The notes: generated by a model not told the origin, from the sequence alone. 64,000 nt of DNA from Paralvinella palmiformis (GCA_025642065.1 JAODUP010000327.1:1-64000), one strand, 5' to 3'; counted from the first letter of the stretch, positions 34,981 through 47,055 are shown. Translations and numbers: made by a program.

Positions 34981-35233
34981 CTATTCCAGTACTAGTAATT
35001 ATGTTGTGGCATCATCTAAGAATTTACCCATTATACATTAACACATACACTGGTTCAATCATCTACTCAAGCCTTTTGATAAAGCTTGAGATTGTTAAAT
35101 ACAATACATTTATACTGATACATCTGTTTACATGAAATATGGTATATTTATATTGATACACCTGTATGTGTTAACTCTTGTATATGTACACCGGTAGACC
35201 TACACTTCAAAGCATTCTGACATCTGTTTGCAG

Positions 35234-35419
35234 ATTTTGGGTTCAAAAGGTGACATGGAAAAGAAGATCGCCATCAGTACACAAGCCAAGATTGAGGAAC
35301 TGAATCATAGCGTAGCAGCAAATAAAGAAAAGGCAGTGAAGCGCCTCCTGTCGTTGGTCTGCAACATCAAACCTGAACTACATGAGAACTATACCGCCAG
35401 TCTTGTTGTTGCTAGATAA
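35234..35419 (+). CDS. ATP6V1G: ATP6V1G, last exon
   Basis: After TTTGCAG it reads ILGSKGDMEKKIAISTQAK, then IEELNHSVAANKEKAVKRLL and SLVCNIKPELHENYTASLVV-AR, stop. The C-terminal pattern LL..VC.IKPE.HENY is diagnostic of V-ATPase subunit G. The complete predicted protein is 122 aa, against about 118 in human. The slightly longer C-terminal end after HENY is the only oddity. Confidence 0.96.
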   Translation: MLGSKGDMEKKIAISTQAKIEELNHSVAANKEKAVKRLLSLVCNIKPELHENYTASLVVAR

Positions 35420-37216
35420 ACATCAGTGATTATGTTTAAGCACTGAGAAGTTAAATCATTTGTTCAAATCTTTCCACCAATGATTGTCAGGCTCTAAAGA
35501 TCACGTTTGATTTATATCTGTCAGTTAGTGTTATTACGGTGCCCGATGTGAACGGAAAAACGTATGCTAAATCTGTTATAATGTGTACATTGATTGGTAG
35601 GAGTAGACATTTCTGTGGTTATGTAATTAACACCGTTATCTCGCATCTTATTATCCAACTTGATTAATTATTAGTTGAGTTTTAAGTACAGAATTTTAAG
35701 CGTGTAATAATTTAACAGCTCTTGATAGTCGTACCCCACAACACAAGTTGACCCAGTTTAAATCAGTTTTGAGTTAGTTTTTTGTTTTGGTAATTTTTTC
35801 TCATTGATAGTCTGCACAAAAACAATAATTTATGTTTACTAATATCACAACTTCTCTATTTCTGTAAACGTTAGCGCTGTATCTCTATAATACTCTAATT
35901 ACTAATCCATAATGTCGTTTTCATGCGTTATATATTTGTAAGAAAACAAAATAATTCACTTCGTCAATTGTGATGTTATTGACTTTTATCTTTTCATTTA
36001 AGATAATTATAGTATTAATTATATTGGACATAACACATTCCGTTGTCATCCATTATCCTACCTTTACAAATATTTTATGATCATTAGCATCAATAGAGTA
36101 ACACAAATCTAGCTATGTGGCATCATGGATAATCAGATTTTATAACTGGCCACTAAGAAATCTGATGAAGTATTGCAGAATGTGGCAAGCTTTATTGAAT
36201 AGAAATTTGACAACGTTCCAGCGTGTTGCGCTGCTAGAGCCAACGGGTTGATTCACTGTGTCCATTATGTCTAAGACTCATCTGGGGCCACTAGAATCTA
36301 AGGGTTTTTTTTGCAAGTGAGTTACCGGCCAAGAGCTTTGTCACCACGGATGCCACCCTTTGTTCAGATCTCTAGAACATAACAACGGAAGCTGCCCCGT
36401 TACTGAAACTCTGGTTGATTAATACAATTTGCTCTTGTGTTTAAAAAATTAATTATCAATTACCAGATTCTTCTGGGTGGCAAATAAGACTCATTTTCTT
36501 CTATAATGTAACACTCACTGTTTACTTCACTGTTATATTAAATATGAGTATTTATTACTATACATGAATGTGATCAAACGGCATCTGTTAATTGGCTTTA
36601 GATCCCAACTGGCCGTAAATTGGGTTCAGCATGAAAATTGGGAAGAACTTCATGCAGGCATTATATCCAGACTCCTCTATGTTCCACTCTCGGTTAACCA
36701 ACATCAGCCACCAACAGTTTGTGAATGAAGAAATTAGCCTCCAAACTTATCTGAAAATTTTGAGTCTCAAATGGAGATTAAACTTACTGTTAGTATGCTT
36801 TTTATTTTCTGCTATTAGCAATTATCATGCGGTTGTTGTTTTAGTTTGAAGACTTTTTCCCCGCAAGAGATTCAAGGTGTTGCTGCACGGTTTTTCACCG
36901 GCCATTACAATTTCTATTTATATGATGTTTGTTTGAAATGTTAGCATTGTTTACAGATCATTATGTCATGTATTGGTGTAATCTAGGTGATTGATTCATA
37001 TTAGTGTTATTGTGGTGTACGTGGTATGTAGTATTAACCATTAACTGTTCTTAGAGAAGAAAATAAAAGTTAAAACATAAAAATATGGTGACTGTCTTAA
37101 AGAGAATCCTCATTGTCAAATACCACCATTTACATGAAAAGTATTTTCTTGGTTTGCTGTTCATTAAACACTTTACCCATCTTCACCTGTACAGTTCTGA
37201 TGCTATATTCTACTAC
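35420..37216. other. ATP6V1G 3' flank, no further gene recognised
   Basis: Begins with the ATP6V1G 3' untranslated region; no canonical AATAAA is obvious close to the stop. An open stretch at 36631-36849 matches nothing I know. One AATAAA is near 37065. Confidence 0.4.
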
Positions 37217-37512
37217 CTGTGATGGCGCAGTTAGAGCGTAGCTGAGGGTTCGAGGCTCCATGAGCTGCAAAGCCGTCATCAGGTGACTGGTTCACTCATG
37301 CATAAAAATGTGAACCTCACAGGACGTGATGGCTATGTGTTTGAGTAATGCTTTGCGCCTTTAATGGCAGCATGTGTTGTATGCTCCCTTGGGAGTTGAG
37401 ATGTGTTCTGGGTAGAAAGAGGTTTTGAGTCGGGGATAATAATACTGTACAGTGCCTCAGAGCAGGATTACCTGTTACTGACACTATATAAACATACATT
37501 ATTATTATTATA
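37217..37512 (+). repeat. tRNA-like SINE with (TTA)n tail
   Basis: GATGGCGCAGTTAGAGCGTA (A box region) and GAGGGTTCGAGGCTCC (B box) are followed by about 230 bp of body and a tail ATAAACATACATTATTATTA. The same kind of head (GATGGCGCAGTCAAAAGC, GGGTTCGAATCC) occurs at 38520-38580. Confidence 0.7.
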
Positions 37513-37589
37513 GCTGTGAAGGATGTTGGTTATTACTGCTAGTTCTACAGGAATCAATTTTATCCAAATGGATAATCTTTTTATATCAT

Positions 37590-37740
37590 TGACTCGGAAT
37601 TGGAATTGCTTATTTAAAAAAAATGGAATTGGAATTTATAAATTTGAAATTTGCTACAAAAAAATTTAACCCACAAATGAATTTACTATTTAATTTTTTA
37701 ATTCAGAAATATTTCTTCCATGACAATCCTACTTGGAATA
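37590..37740. repeat. family C MITE, truncated by a SINE
   Basis: Left half of the family up to ATGACAATCCTACTTGGAAT. At 37741 the sequence switches directly to SINE family B. Confidence 0.75.
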
Positions 37741-37831
37741 TCGTTGACTTCGCTCCATTACCTTTGGAGGTCGCTCGGCCCATTTAGCCTACCATGTGTA
37801 CAAAAGTGGCCATAAAACATCAATCAATCAT
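37741..37831 (+). repeat. SINE family B, 3' part
   Basis: TTACCTTTGGAGGTCGCTCG, CCCATTTAGCCTACCATGTG and the tail AAAACATCAATCAATCATC. The tRNA-like head is missing. Confidence 0.85.
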
Positions 37832-38162
37832 CTAATCATTGAGGAGCTATGATTCTTGTTTGATTTACTTTATTGTAAAGAAGAGATGGAAGAAGTGACC
37901 ATCTTCAATCCATACACACAGAGCATACCATTTTTACACTTGGAGACCGCCTCGTACAAACAGAAACTGGCATGATCCCATGGAGACCATATCCCACACA
38001 CAGAGACAGCCTCATGCAGAATTTCACATACATATAACATAATTTTTTCCACCTAGAGATTAGTCCCACGCAGGGTTATTCAACTTTTTTTAAATACAAT
38101 ACTCATATGACATCCAACATACCAATGATGCCTTTTGTTTCCAAGACACTGAGTGTCCCCTC

Positions 38163-38189
38163 ACATATATATATATATATATATATATA
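38163..38189. repeat. (TA)n microsatellite
   Basis: About 13 AT units. Confidence 0.9.
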
Positions 38190-39369
38190 AGTACAGACAC
38201 CTTCAGGCAGATAAAACTAAATATTAAACAAGTAATGGAGCAAAACATGAGAACAAATTCTAACAAAATCATTTGAGCTAAATATTTCTCTTTAATGCTC
38301 CCCCCCTTTTTGTACATAATATACTAAATGGTCACCGTGACCTCTAAAAGTAATGAAGTGAAGTGAATGATGAAACAGCCTTCACACTTGACATGACTGG
38401 GATTTGTCATTCTGATTTAAAACGTACTAGAATGACCAATGAATACACAATTATTGGAGCTTAACGTATTGACCTTATAATAATTAGTGCATTTTTGATA
38501 ATTGTCAGGGGGCAGTCCAACGATGGCGCAGTCAAAAGCATTGCACTGCAAACCTCCATGTTATGGGTTCGAATCCAACTACTCCTTGTATCCGTGTGAT
38601 TTTTCGAGGAATAACAGAATGGAATGCTCCCCACCCCCCACTCTACCCACAGTAGAACCAGCAATGAGGGTAAACAAATCATTTTCTCTCATCATATATC
38701 ACTGAGTAAGACACAAACACTTCTTGTTCTAGGTGTAGAATATATTCCGATGTTTTATAGTTATATAATTGAAGTTCAATGGTCAATATGAGATGTAACA
38801 AATATGAAGTACCAGGTTTTGAGGTTCAGTAAAGACTGGTCTTGAGTTGTAGATTATATTCAGCGTTTTGTGAGTCAGCAAAGATCAGTCTTGGGCTGCA
38901 GATGATTTTAGGTGATTTGAGGGTCGGCATAGAATCCTCAACCTTAAGAACACCGAAAACTCGCTGATCAGTGACTATGATTTGTATCTATTATAAACAA
39001 TAAAAAAGACAGGGAAAGGTACGATTTATTATTGGATTACAATTATAATGTTATTGAAATAATTAAACTAGCTAATTCTGAAACTGAGTGGAAAATTAAG
39101 TGTAATACTAATAGTCAATTAAAACATAGCATCTTATAGACATTTATTAATATATCACTATCAGTATTGACAACTCACACATATATATTATGGACTATCC
39201 ACCCTCGGTAGAAAAAGACTATTCCCCTTTATTGTTATTTGCCCTTAATACAATCGACTAGTTGCCCTTGTTATGTTTTATATGTACCGGTAGTCCATCG
39301 GGGAAGGGGGGGGGTTCCCTGATGTGAGGCTGCCATTTTCATTGGAGTTGGGCTATTTGGGGCAAAGTT

Positions 39370-39905
39370 GAGGATTTGGGTTTGGCTGTGGCATACATGG
39401 AAGATGTGAAAACACATAAATTTATCCGCTTTCTCTTCTGTTTTCTCTTCGTATCAGCTGAACAAATCCAACCTGTATTTGCAACCATCGTTGACACCCT
39501 TGCTGTCCCAATAGGCTTACCCCACTCACTGTACCAACTGGTTTATTATGTTTTCAATACATGGGTACACTACAACACTATCTGGCCTACAGCGTGCTGG
39601 TCTGTGTTTAACCGTAGCATCCGAACAAATAATGACTGTGAAGGCTGGCACTGGTGACTGAACTCAACATTCCACCGACATAACTTGCCATTCCACCAGC
39701 TAGTTAACTTGCTCTACTAATTAAGAGCCCAGCTTTGTGGATGTGTAAGCACAGGTGATTGCTGGAGAAAAATTGAAGTGGGTGCAACGCTTAAAATATA
39801 AAAATCGGTGAACTAAGATCTTTGCGTTAGGAGATTATGTTGTGAAAAAATTGGATAGAAAGGAGCTACTCCGTGAGGTCAGCAAGATCTACAAACCATG
39901 TACAT
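39370..39905 (+). pseudogene. MULE-type transposase fragment
   Basis: An open stretch reads KVEDLGLAVAYMEDVKTHKF, AEQIQPVFATIVD and WPTACWSVFNRSIRTNNDCE-GWHW. After a stop or shift it continues LNSTFHRHNLPFHQLVNLLY, then EKLKWVQRLKYKN and KLDRKELLREVSKIYKPC. The W-VF-RSIRTNND-EGWH followed by LPF-LV-LL is a pattern I associate with the C-terminal half of MULE-domain transposase-like proteins common in marine invertebrates. Several stops make it a pseudogene. Confidence 0.72.
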
Positions 39906-40706
39906 GTTATATATTTAGCTGCTCTTGTCAATCTATGTTTTTTATTTGGTAATAAATTGTATTTTAACTATTTGGTAATATAATGTATTTGATCTAGTTT
40001 GTTATAACTGAGGGGGTGAATAAAATCAAAGGCGATAGTTCCCAAGGGCGAATATAAAACGGGGCTAAATTAACTAAATGAAATCGAGGGCGTATTGTCC
40101 ATTTCCCATGTGTGTGTGTGATGCCCAGAAAAATATGTTTAAATCCACAAAAATTGACATGTGTACTGAATTCTGTCTTTAAAAATGTTGCACAAAACAG
40201 CTGAACCACCAACACCAATCAGTTTGATATCATAATTCTGCTCTTGATGTACAGCAACAAAATATTTTAACTGCACTACATTTACAATAATGTTGACACT
40301 AAATGTTCAAAATAATTTTGTTGATGTCTTCACAGCAACTGTTGTATATGGCAAAATAATTATAATATTATCATATGCATGCAGATTATTGTCAACTAGA
40401 AAAGTATACCATATGTCAGCGGAACACTAGATCGTGCAGATCCTTATCGGGGAGCCAATGGAAAATTAAGCCTTACGCACAATGTTAAGTTTACAAAACG
40501 TCAGAACAAGTTTTGGATGTCAGATCATATGATTGTTTGGAAATTAATTTTTAAAACAGAGTTCATACAAAGGCAAGGGATAATTTTCATCCCAAATGGG
40601 TAGATATTCCGGTGAAATATTTAGGGGACTTTAATACCAGAAAATATCACTAAAAATATAACCCGGTCAACAAAACAGATGCAATACAAAATTTAGTGAC
40701 TGAACG

Positions 40707-40850
40707 TGATGATGATTTGTGTTTTACGGCCACTTTTGTTCACACGTTAGGCTAAATGGGCTGAGCAACCTCCAAAGGTAATGAAGGGAAGTCAAAGATG
40801 AAATGATAGTGATCTGTAGTCCAACACACTACCAGTTAGGCCACAGAGAC
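40707..40850 (-). repeat. SINE family B
   Basis: The minus strand reads CTCTGTGGCCTAACTGGTAG, GTGTTGGACTACAGATCACT, then GGAGGTTGCTCAGCCCATTT and GTGGCCGTAAAACAC. The B box segment is deleted. Confidence 0.85.
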
Positions 40851-41254
40851 GGGTGGAGATGCCATTACTGACTGAATGTAAAATTATGATGTGTACTAAA
40901 CATTGTCTGGAGTTTATTTTGTTTTCCAATTTTAGCTTTGTCCATCACAAACACACAAATGCACACACACTTCTGATATCAGTAACCAAACACAGTTTTA
41001 TAAATTTTGATTTATTAAAATATCACAATAAAAAGTGACTCACTGATTAACATGTGACAAATTCTGATACTACACACACACACACACCAACCGAGTATTG
41101 CCCAGTTTACAGCAATGTGAACCATACAAGTTTTTAAAGAAGTATACAATTCAGTAAATGTCACAACTTGTTATTGATAAATACATCTGGTTTAATCAAA
41201 ACAATCAGTAACGTTGTCAACGTGACCAGGCACAGTTCAATCGTTATTACAGGG

Positions 41255-41360
41255 GCCATCTACTGAGGGAAACAAATCCCACAGAAACAGGGATAAGCCG
41301 GAATCAAACTGAAAACCTAGATACTTGTAGTACAGTGCTTTAATCACTGTGCCACGGGAA
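41255..41360 (-). repeat. decayed tRNA-like SINE head
   Basis: The minus strand shows GGCACAGTGATTAAAGCACT, then AGGTTTTCAGTTTGATTCC as a decayed B box. It lies just before the candidate terminal exon. Confidence 0.45.
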
Positions 41361-41496
41361 TTCCCTGAGGTGTGGTTAAGGAACAACATCAAGACGATGT
41401 TAGTTTTCAGTGTTATGTGAAATTACATAGAATACATTAGAGTTTGTAGGTTATTAGAAGATAATCTAACAATAACTATATTATTTATTTTTATAG

Positions 41497-41639
41497 ATTT
41501 ACCAAATTGTTTGTTCTCTATTTTCTACGATGATCAGTTTAAACACATGCCCTGGACAAGTCTGAGAAATACTCTCAAAATGATCGTGCAAGAATACATG
41601 AAAACTGATGGTCAGCCAGGTCAGATTCTGAAATGCTGA
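41497..41639 (+). CDS. candidate terminal exon of an unknown gene
   Basis: A T-rich acceptor (TTATTTTTATAG) opens a frame that uses AT to complete a split codon and reads LPNCLFSIFYDDQFKHMPWT, SLRNTLKMIVQEYMKTDGQP and GQILKC, then TGA. A canonical AATAAA follows ten bases after the stop. I do not recognise the family and could not find the preceding exon (it must end in phase 1). The stop lies 273 bp from the PHPT1 stop on the opposite strand, so the two genes would be convergent. Confidence 0.45.
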
Positions 41640-41648
41640 AAACGAAGC

Positions 41649-41654
41649 AATAAA
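41649..41654 (+). terminator. poly(A) signal AATAAA
   Basis: A canonical hexamer directly after the stop of the candidate terminal exon. The resulting 3' UTR would be very short. Confidence 0.45.
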
Positions 41655-41912
41655 ACATAAATACTTATGCCATCGATGATTTGTACTCCATGATAATTCC
41701 TCCCTCCCTCCCTCCCTCCCAATATGTATAACATGATAACAAAAAAACCACTAAATCCCATTTTGGCTAAAAACACTCCGAACATAATCAATCACAGCAC
41801 GTTTGTCATCCAAAAACAGAAGTTCATTGTACTCGCAAAACACTAGTCGGAAGACAGGACAACTCTTGTTGATCGTTACATCACCAGCAGAGATGACGCG
41901 AGCTCGATAAGG

Positions 41913-42008
41913 CTAATAACCTTCATCCTTCCAATCTATGCTCTCATAGTGAGGGAACCTCTTCCTGAGAAGGTCACAGGCTATGGAATGGTCAGCCTTC
42001 CCAAATCC
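41913..42008 (-). CDS. PHPT1: PHPT1, exon 3 (last)
   Basis: After a TTTCCAG acceptor in phase 0 the exon reads GFGKADHSIACDLLRKRFPH, then YESIDWKDEGY and a TAG stop at 41913-41915. The human protein ends in the same pattern (YP-YEVTWANDGY). The 96-nt length gives a total of 125 aa, equal to human PHPT1. Confidence 0.95.
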   Translation of the reverse strand, partial: GFGKADHSIACDLLRKRFPHYESIDWKDEGY

Positions 42009-42132
42009 CTGGAAAGAGTAATACACTGAAAAACCCTTTGTTGACTTCTGATTAACGGTGTTGAAGGAAACATAGTGAATCAGTCTGAAACTGAACTAAT
42101 TACACGAGTATAAAGCAATAATAACAACAATA

Positions 42133-42308
42133 ATAATGGCCAAAATGGCAGTTATTTTATGTGACTTGGCCGAGGGAGACACATTTATAATTTGTAATAT
42201 TTGGCTGATTCGGTGGAGAAAACGTCTACTATAGTGCCATGGCCGGGATTCTAACCTTTGACCTCCCGCACAAGTCCGACGCTCTTACCCACTAGGCCAC
42301 AGAGGCAG
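42133..42308 (-). repeat. SINE family A
   Basis: The minus strand reads CTCTGTGGCCTAGTGGGTAA, GAGCGTCGGACTTG, GGGAGGTCAAAGGTTAGAAT (decayed B box) and ends near TTTTGGCCATTATT. It sits in PHPT1 intron 2. Confidence 0.8.
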
Positions 42309-42469
42309 TCGGTACCAGATTTACATCATAGCTGTCGATATTTGTAGATATCTGTCATACGATTTGATAGAATGCGAAAACAGACTTAATCTTTAAGTCT
42401 ATTCGTAACACCAATTCCTCTTTCTGTACTGACAGATAGCTAGTTACTGTTTAAATGCACTGAACAAAC

Positions 42470-42594
42470 CTGTGAATATCCATAAACGAAGATTTTCTTT
42501 TCGTCTGGTTCATGCAGAATCCGTCCACCTCCGACACATTCTACGTCAAGGCCGAGAGGTGTAACGCCGGCATAAACTTCCTCATAGATATCAC
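42470..42594 (-). CDS. PHPT1: PHPT1, exon 2
   Basis: Follows a CATACAG acceptor. The first two bases complete Ser, giving (S)DIYEEVYAGVTPLGLDVECV, then GGGRILHEPDEKKIFVYGYS-Q before a GTTTGT donor in phase 0. ECxGGGRIxHxxxxKKIxVYGYS is the conserved core of 14-kDa phosphohistidine phosphatase. Confidence 0.97.
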
Positions 42595-43855
42595 CTGTAT
42601 GTGAGGAAATATAGCCAATTAATCTTGGTAATGTTCCTTCTGTTTTATGTGTATAGTCCAAATCAGTAACTTTGTCAGCCATTCATCCATCGAAACTCAG
42701 CATAGCTCAGGCCAAGGCGAATCTGAAATTGTCAACTCAAATTCTATTCAATTAATTTATTAAATCAAATTTCAGCCAAATTTAATTTATTCAAAGTGAT
42801 CTTTATCAATTCCATTTTCTCAATTAATTTTATTCCAATCAAACAATTTCAATTCTTTCCGTTGACAACGTGATAAGTAGAAAGTTCAAAATTTGACAAA
42901 GGATCTTACTTGTTTATGGATCTATTCATGAAACAATACATCAAAAGAGCCAATTATGAGAAATCTGAATGTTATCAATCAAGAATGAAGCTGAACTGTA
43001 AAGGTCCACAATACAGTTGGGGGAGGGGAAAATACAGAAACATTCTCAGATTGACTCAATTGAAACGACTAAAATATGCTTGATGTCATATCTGTCAAGT
43101 GTTACGTCTAATAATATATAAATATGAATAAACAATTAGCCAAGATGTGTATTAAAACAACGTTGTAAGTTGCCAAAAATTTCTAGCACGTCAACTTATT
43201 TCAAATCAGTCTGTGATGAGATAGCGTGCGTGGATTTATGTGTACGATTAATGCACACAGTACATGATTCTCTAAAGTAGCACTGTATTGAGTGATTTCT
43301 CCTCAATTGTAATAGACGTGTAACCACAAACAAGATGCCCCCCCCCGCTAGAAGTAACTAACAGGCTGTCACCAGAAATAAACACTGATCAATAAATGGG
43401 TAAAAACCTTTTTTGAAATTTTTAATTCACATCAGCTCAACCACGCAGTTACCTTTTTAAATAACAACCCTGCCTTTTCACCACATCATTATTTTAATCT
43501 GCCGGTGATTTATTTAATCACAAACAGTGACTGCTGTTACATTGTTTCTTTACACTACGACATCCATGATACAACAACGCATTAGAATAAGATTACTACC
43601 CGAGTAAAGATATGGTCGAGCTGATATTGATAACTACAACATAAAACCAGCTTTGTGGGTGGGTATAAATTAGGAACTATGCTACATAGAATCACATCAA
43701 CTATATTAATATGTTAATAATGATATGTGAAATGACATCTTAAGTGGACAATAAAAACTCCACAAAATGTTGTGCTCATAACAAATAAAAATGCCACTGA
43801 TAACTCGTTATCTTGTCATATAAACATTGATGATTGCTGATGCCCGTCAGCCAAG

Positions 43856-43958
43856 ATGGAAGATATAAAATTCTATAAAGAGCAATACAGTTATGGTACA
43901 GTGAAGTGGCTAAGAGAACAGCTAACTGTTCATCCAGAGGCAAAAACGGGAAAAATTT
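43856..43958 (+). CDS. unrecognised small gene, exon 1
   Basis: AAGATGGAA is a good Kozak context. The frame reads MEDIKFYKEQYSYGTVKWLR, then EQLTVHPEAKTGKI plus one base, before GTAATG. The phase-1 end is matched by exon 2 at 44165, where T+GT gives Cys. With exons 2 and 3 the product is 89 aa. I recognise no family; YSYGTVKWLREQL could form an amphipathic helix. The gene lies on the strand opposite PHPT1, inside PHPT1 intron 1. The donor GTAATG is weak, and without splicing the frame stops 5 codons later. Missing internal exons are possible. Confidence 0.5.
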
Positions 43959-44164
43959 GTAATGTCGTCCATTAAAGCCATTCTTTTACACAATAAAATA
44001 AATTGGCCACCGGACTTCAAAATGTATTGAAGTAGAGAAAGATATGACATCTCGTCAGCTATAACTTGGCAATGATTTGAACCCCAGTACTGATCTAGTA
44101 CTAGAAGCACAATTAATCAAAGACCTTTAGTACTATCTGACATATACTGATATAGTATTACTAG

Positions 44165-44250
44165 GTAGTCAGGATCCTAAACAGGAAGATGAGCACGAGA
44201 TGGCATCGATACAGATTCAGAATGAGGAAATGGTGTGTGAGGATAAAGAA
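44165..44250 (+). CDS. unrecognised small gene, exon 2
   Basis: From the acceptor TATTACTAG the exon reads SQDPKQEDEHEMASIQIQNE, then EMVCEDKE, and ends in phase 0 at a strong donor GTGAGTGAG. It is highly acidic (E/D at about 11 of 28 residues). An alternative acceptor AAACAG at 44181-44184 would start the same frame at EDEHEM in phase 0, which would not fit exon 1. Intron 1 is 206 bp. Confidence 0.5.
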
Positions 44251-44393
44251 GTGAGTGAGTACGCTATATTATTTTGATTAATTAGCTAGGCTGGTGCTGT
44301 CGATCGCCATTTGCACAATAGCAGAAACTGATTTCCAAATGGCAAAAGAACAAAATGGACCCTTCACCAAACTGGCAAAGTGCAAAAACCACA

Positions 44394-44612
44394 ACTTAAG
44401 CTGAGATTCCATATACACAGTATAAAATGGCTCGGACCATGTAGTGATTGGTGTGAATCAGACGGGTCATAAAATTCTAGATTCAACTGTCCGATTCGAG
44501 TGTCCAGGAAAAATAGGTCAGAAGGTGAGAGGGGTGTCCAAAATACATGGACACCACAATGTCGCATACACATGCCACATTACGCACACCAGATATATAG
44601 AATCTTGGCTTT
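44394..44612. repeat. family D MITE
   Basis: Bounded by CTTAAGCTGAGATTCCATAT and, inverted, ATATATAGAATCTTGGCTTT. It contains GAGAGGGGTGTCCAAAA, as in the 24.4 kb copy. Confidence 0.75.
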
Positions 44613-44703
44613 ACTTCATACATTCATAAATACAAACATCGCCAGTACCGGACATAACTTTTCTACCTTACAAATCAGAAAGGCGGGGTGTTCCATATTA
44701 AAG

Positions 44704-44955
44704 ATAAAGCTAAGATTCCATATACGTGGTTTATGGCATTGCAGTATATGATTTGTGTGCTTCCATATAAATGAATATCAATGCATTTTCAGAATTCAAC
44801 TGTCCGATTCGCATGAATCGCTATATGGACGTATTGGACATTTGAATTTTATGACCCAGGAAGGCAAGGAAAATAGTTCAGGAGGGGCAGGGTATCCGAA
44901 AACGCATGGATTCTGCAATGATGCATATACCACATATATGGCTTTTAAGATTCCA
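44704..44955. repeat. family D MITE, second adjacent copy
   Basis: Starts AAGCTAAGATTCCATATAC and ends CCACATATATGGCTTTTAAG. It contains TTCAACTGTCCGATTCGCAT. A third partial start follows immediately. Confidence 0.7.
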
Positions 44956-46285
44956 TATAAACAGCATACGATTGTGGCAAAAATGGAAAATCGTGTAAAT
45001 GAATGAGGGCTTCCATATGTCCGGATGCAGCATATGATTTATCCTGCAGCGTGAAAATGAGGTAAATGGAAACACTCCATGAAGAAATTCATGTAGCAAC
45101 TTAGTACAAAAAAATGGATGAGGACTCCAGAATATGACACCAGGGATGAGTTTTTCCCGAACAATCTGGCCGCATTTCACATTGAAAGACAACAATCTTC
45201 CTCCACGTGAAATAACACCTGAACAAACTGATCTCTGATAAAGCTGAAGTATTGTTGGAATTTCTCCCCATAGAATTGTAACTCCTTGACCAGATTATGT
45301 ACCTACAGTTTTTAGCTGTGATGTCATCATAAATGTGTTGTGTGAGTCAAGTTTCATGTCGGGTGATTGGTCAATATTATATATGCTTCATCCATCCCTA
45401 CTTCACCTGACTCATATCATATACTATTCTGATGTTGTTAATAATGGAACACATGAGAATGGTTAGTGTGATTGTTTAGCATAACTTTAAATATTTTTGT
45501 ATGATATATGAGGGGGATACTTCATCAATAAAAACAGGATTATGCTACAGATCAGTTGTAAAAACTGCAATTTGGACTGGTTAGCCATATTCTTGGGATG
45601 AAAATCTTCGTCAAAAAAAAAACTGAAAATGTTCATGTGGAAACATACAAATCGCATCCCGCCTATGTGGAATCTTAGCTCCACCATACAGGTTCGTTCT
45701 GATATTTTGCTGTTCACAGGAATTTAATGACCAGTGTTTGTCATTTTAAACTTGTGTACATTTAAATAAATTTCTTAATTATGATTCGAAAGCTAAATCA
45801 GGAATGGATGAATGGAGAAAAAATGGGCAAAATAGTGAGCTTACAAAGCAACGACTCATAAAACTGACTAGTTTATTACCTTTCATTGGTTATTTAATAA
45901 AAATAAACTGTTCAAATGCAAGATACGTGTAACAGGCAAGATGTCAAATGTTCTGTCAGTGGAAAAGATCACAAAGATTGGTACTTTTACCAAAACGGCA
46001 AGAATTACTATATTATATGTCATCGTTATAGACATTATTTATGTGCTTCTAAATTTCTAGTTTTCATGCGATGCAAAAATTGGCTAAACCAAATTGGCTA
46101 AATGAGATTTTAGCCCAGCACTAGTCTAGATTAGCCAGCTGTCCAGGGATTATTTAGAGAGTCATTTTCAAAAATGACCACTTTTCTTGTGGCTGTGGAT
46201 AATCTCCTATTACAGTTTTCCATGACTACTGATCATGAACACCTCATTATTTTCTTTCGATGTCCATGCCCTCATTTCTGCCTAG

Positions 46286-46366
46286 AACTCGGATGAGAAA
46301 TTGGTGATGAATTATTCTAAAGAAGCCATCTCGAGAACGTCAATTTCATTGCCCTCCAAAATATAA
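46286..46366 (+). CDS. unrecognised small gene, exon 3 (last)
   Basis: A long pyrimidine-rich tract ending TTTCTGCCTAG precedes a frame in phase 0: NSDEKLVMNYSKEAISRTSI, then SLPSKI and TAA. The phase fits exon 2. Variant poly(A) hexamers (AATATA, TATAAA) lie just past the stop. The three exons total 270 nt, that is 89 aa plus stop. Confidence 0.48.
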   Translation, partial: NSDEKLVMNYSKEAISRTSISLPSKI

Positions 46367-46519
46367 AATATTAATTACAATATAAATCAAATTAATGGAA
46401 CATGGCACTTGAAAATTACTGGGCTGCCATTATTCTTCCAGAGCTGATTAAATTAGAAACACACGAAAGCTCCATAGGAAGAGAATCAAAAGATCATAAA
46501 CTTGCTTTATTGCTTTTCT

Positions 46520-46670
46520 GTACAAGATAATGAAATTGGTGAAAGTAACCTCACAAGGTAACGAGGTGAAATGACAGAAGAAACATCTCTCAGACTGAGG
46601 TCAGGAGTTGAACGCCTGTCCTAGATGCCTGAAACCAACCACACTACTATATCACCAGAAAATACTCAAT
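46520..46670 (-). repeat. decayed tRNA-like SINE
   Basis: The minus strand shows GTGTGGTTGGTTTCAGGCAT and GGCGTTCAACTCCTGACCTC (B box region), then TTTCTTCTGTCATTTCACCT. Confidence 0.45.
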
Positions 46671-47055
46671 CTGTTCACTAAAATCACTATAATCCAAACA
46701 GCTCATTAAAGTAATTAAAATTAAAATAATACTGGAATAAGAAAGTCCCAACATATGCAAATAGTATCCACGTATTAGTTAATAATTAAATAGGTAAAAA
46801 CAACTATAGGTAGTTGTTGACTTGTGACCTATGCAACTTATGAATGTTCGACTTTACGACCGGCGGTACAACTTAAAGATGATTATAATATCAGTACACA
46901 GTATAATAGACATAAGGTAATTATAACATGGGGGGATTTATGAGCAGATCAACTTATGACAGGTCAAGGTCATAACCAATCAAGGTAGTACGTCGACTAC
47001 TACCGTTAAAGATCAAAATTAAGATTGTATTGGCATCTGTTCTAGAATCACTCAC

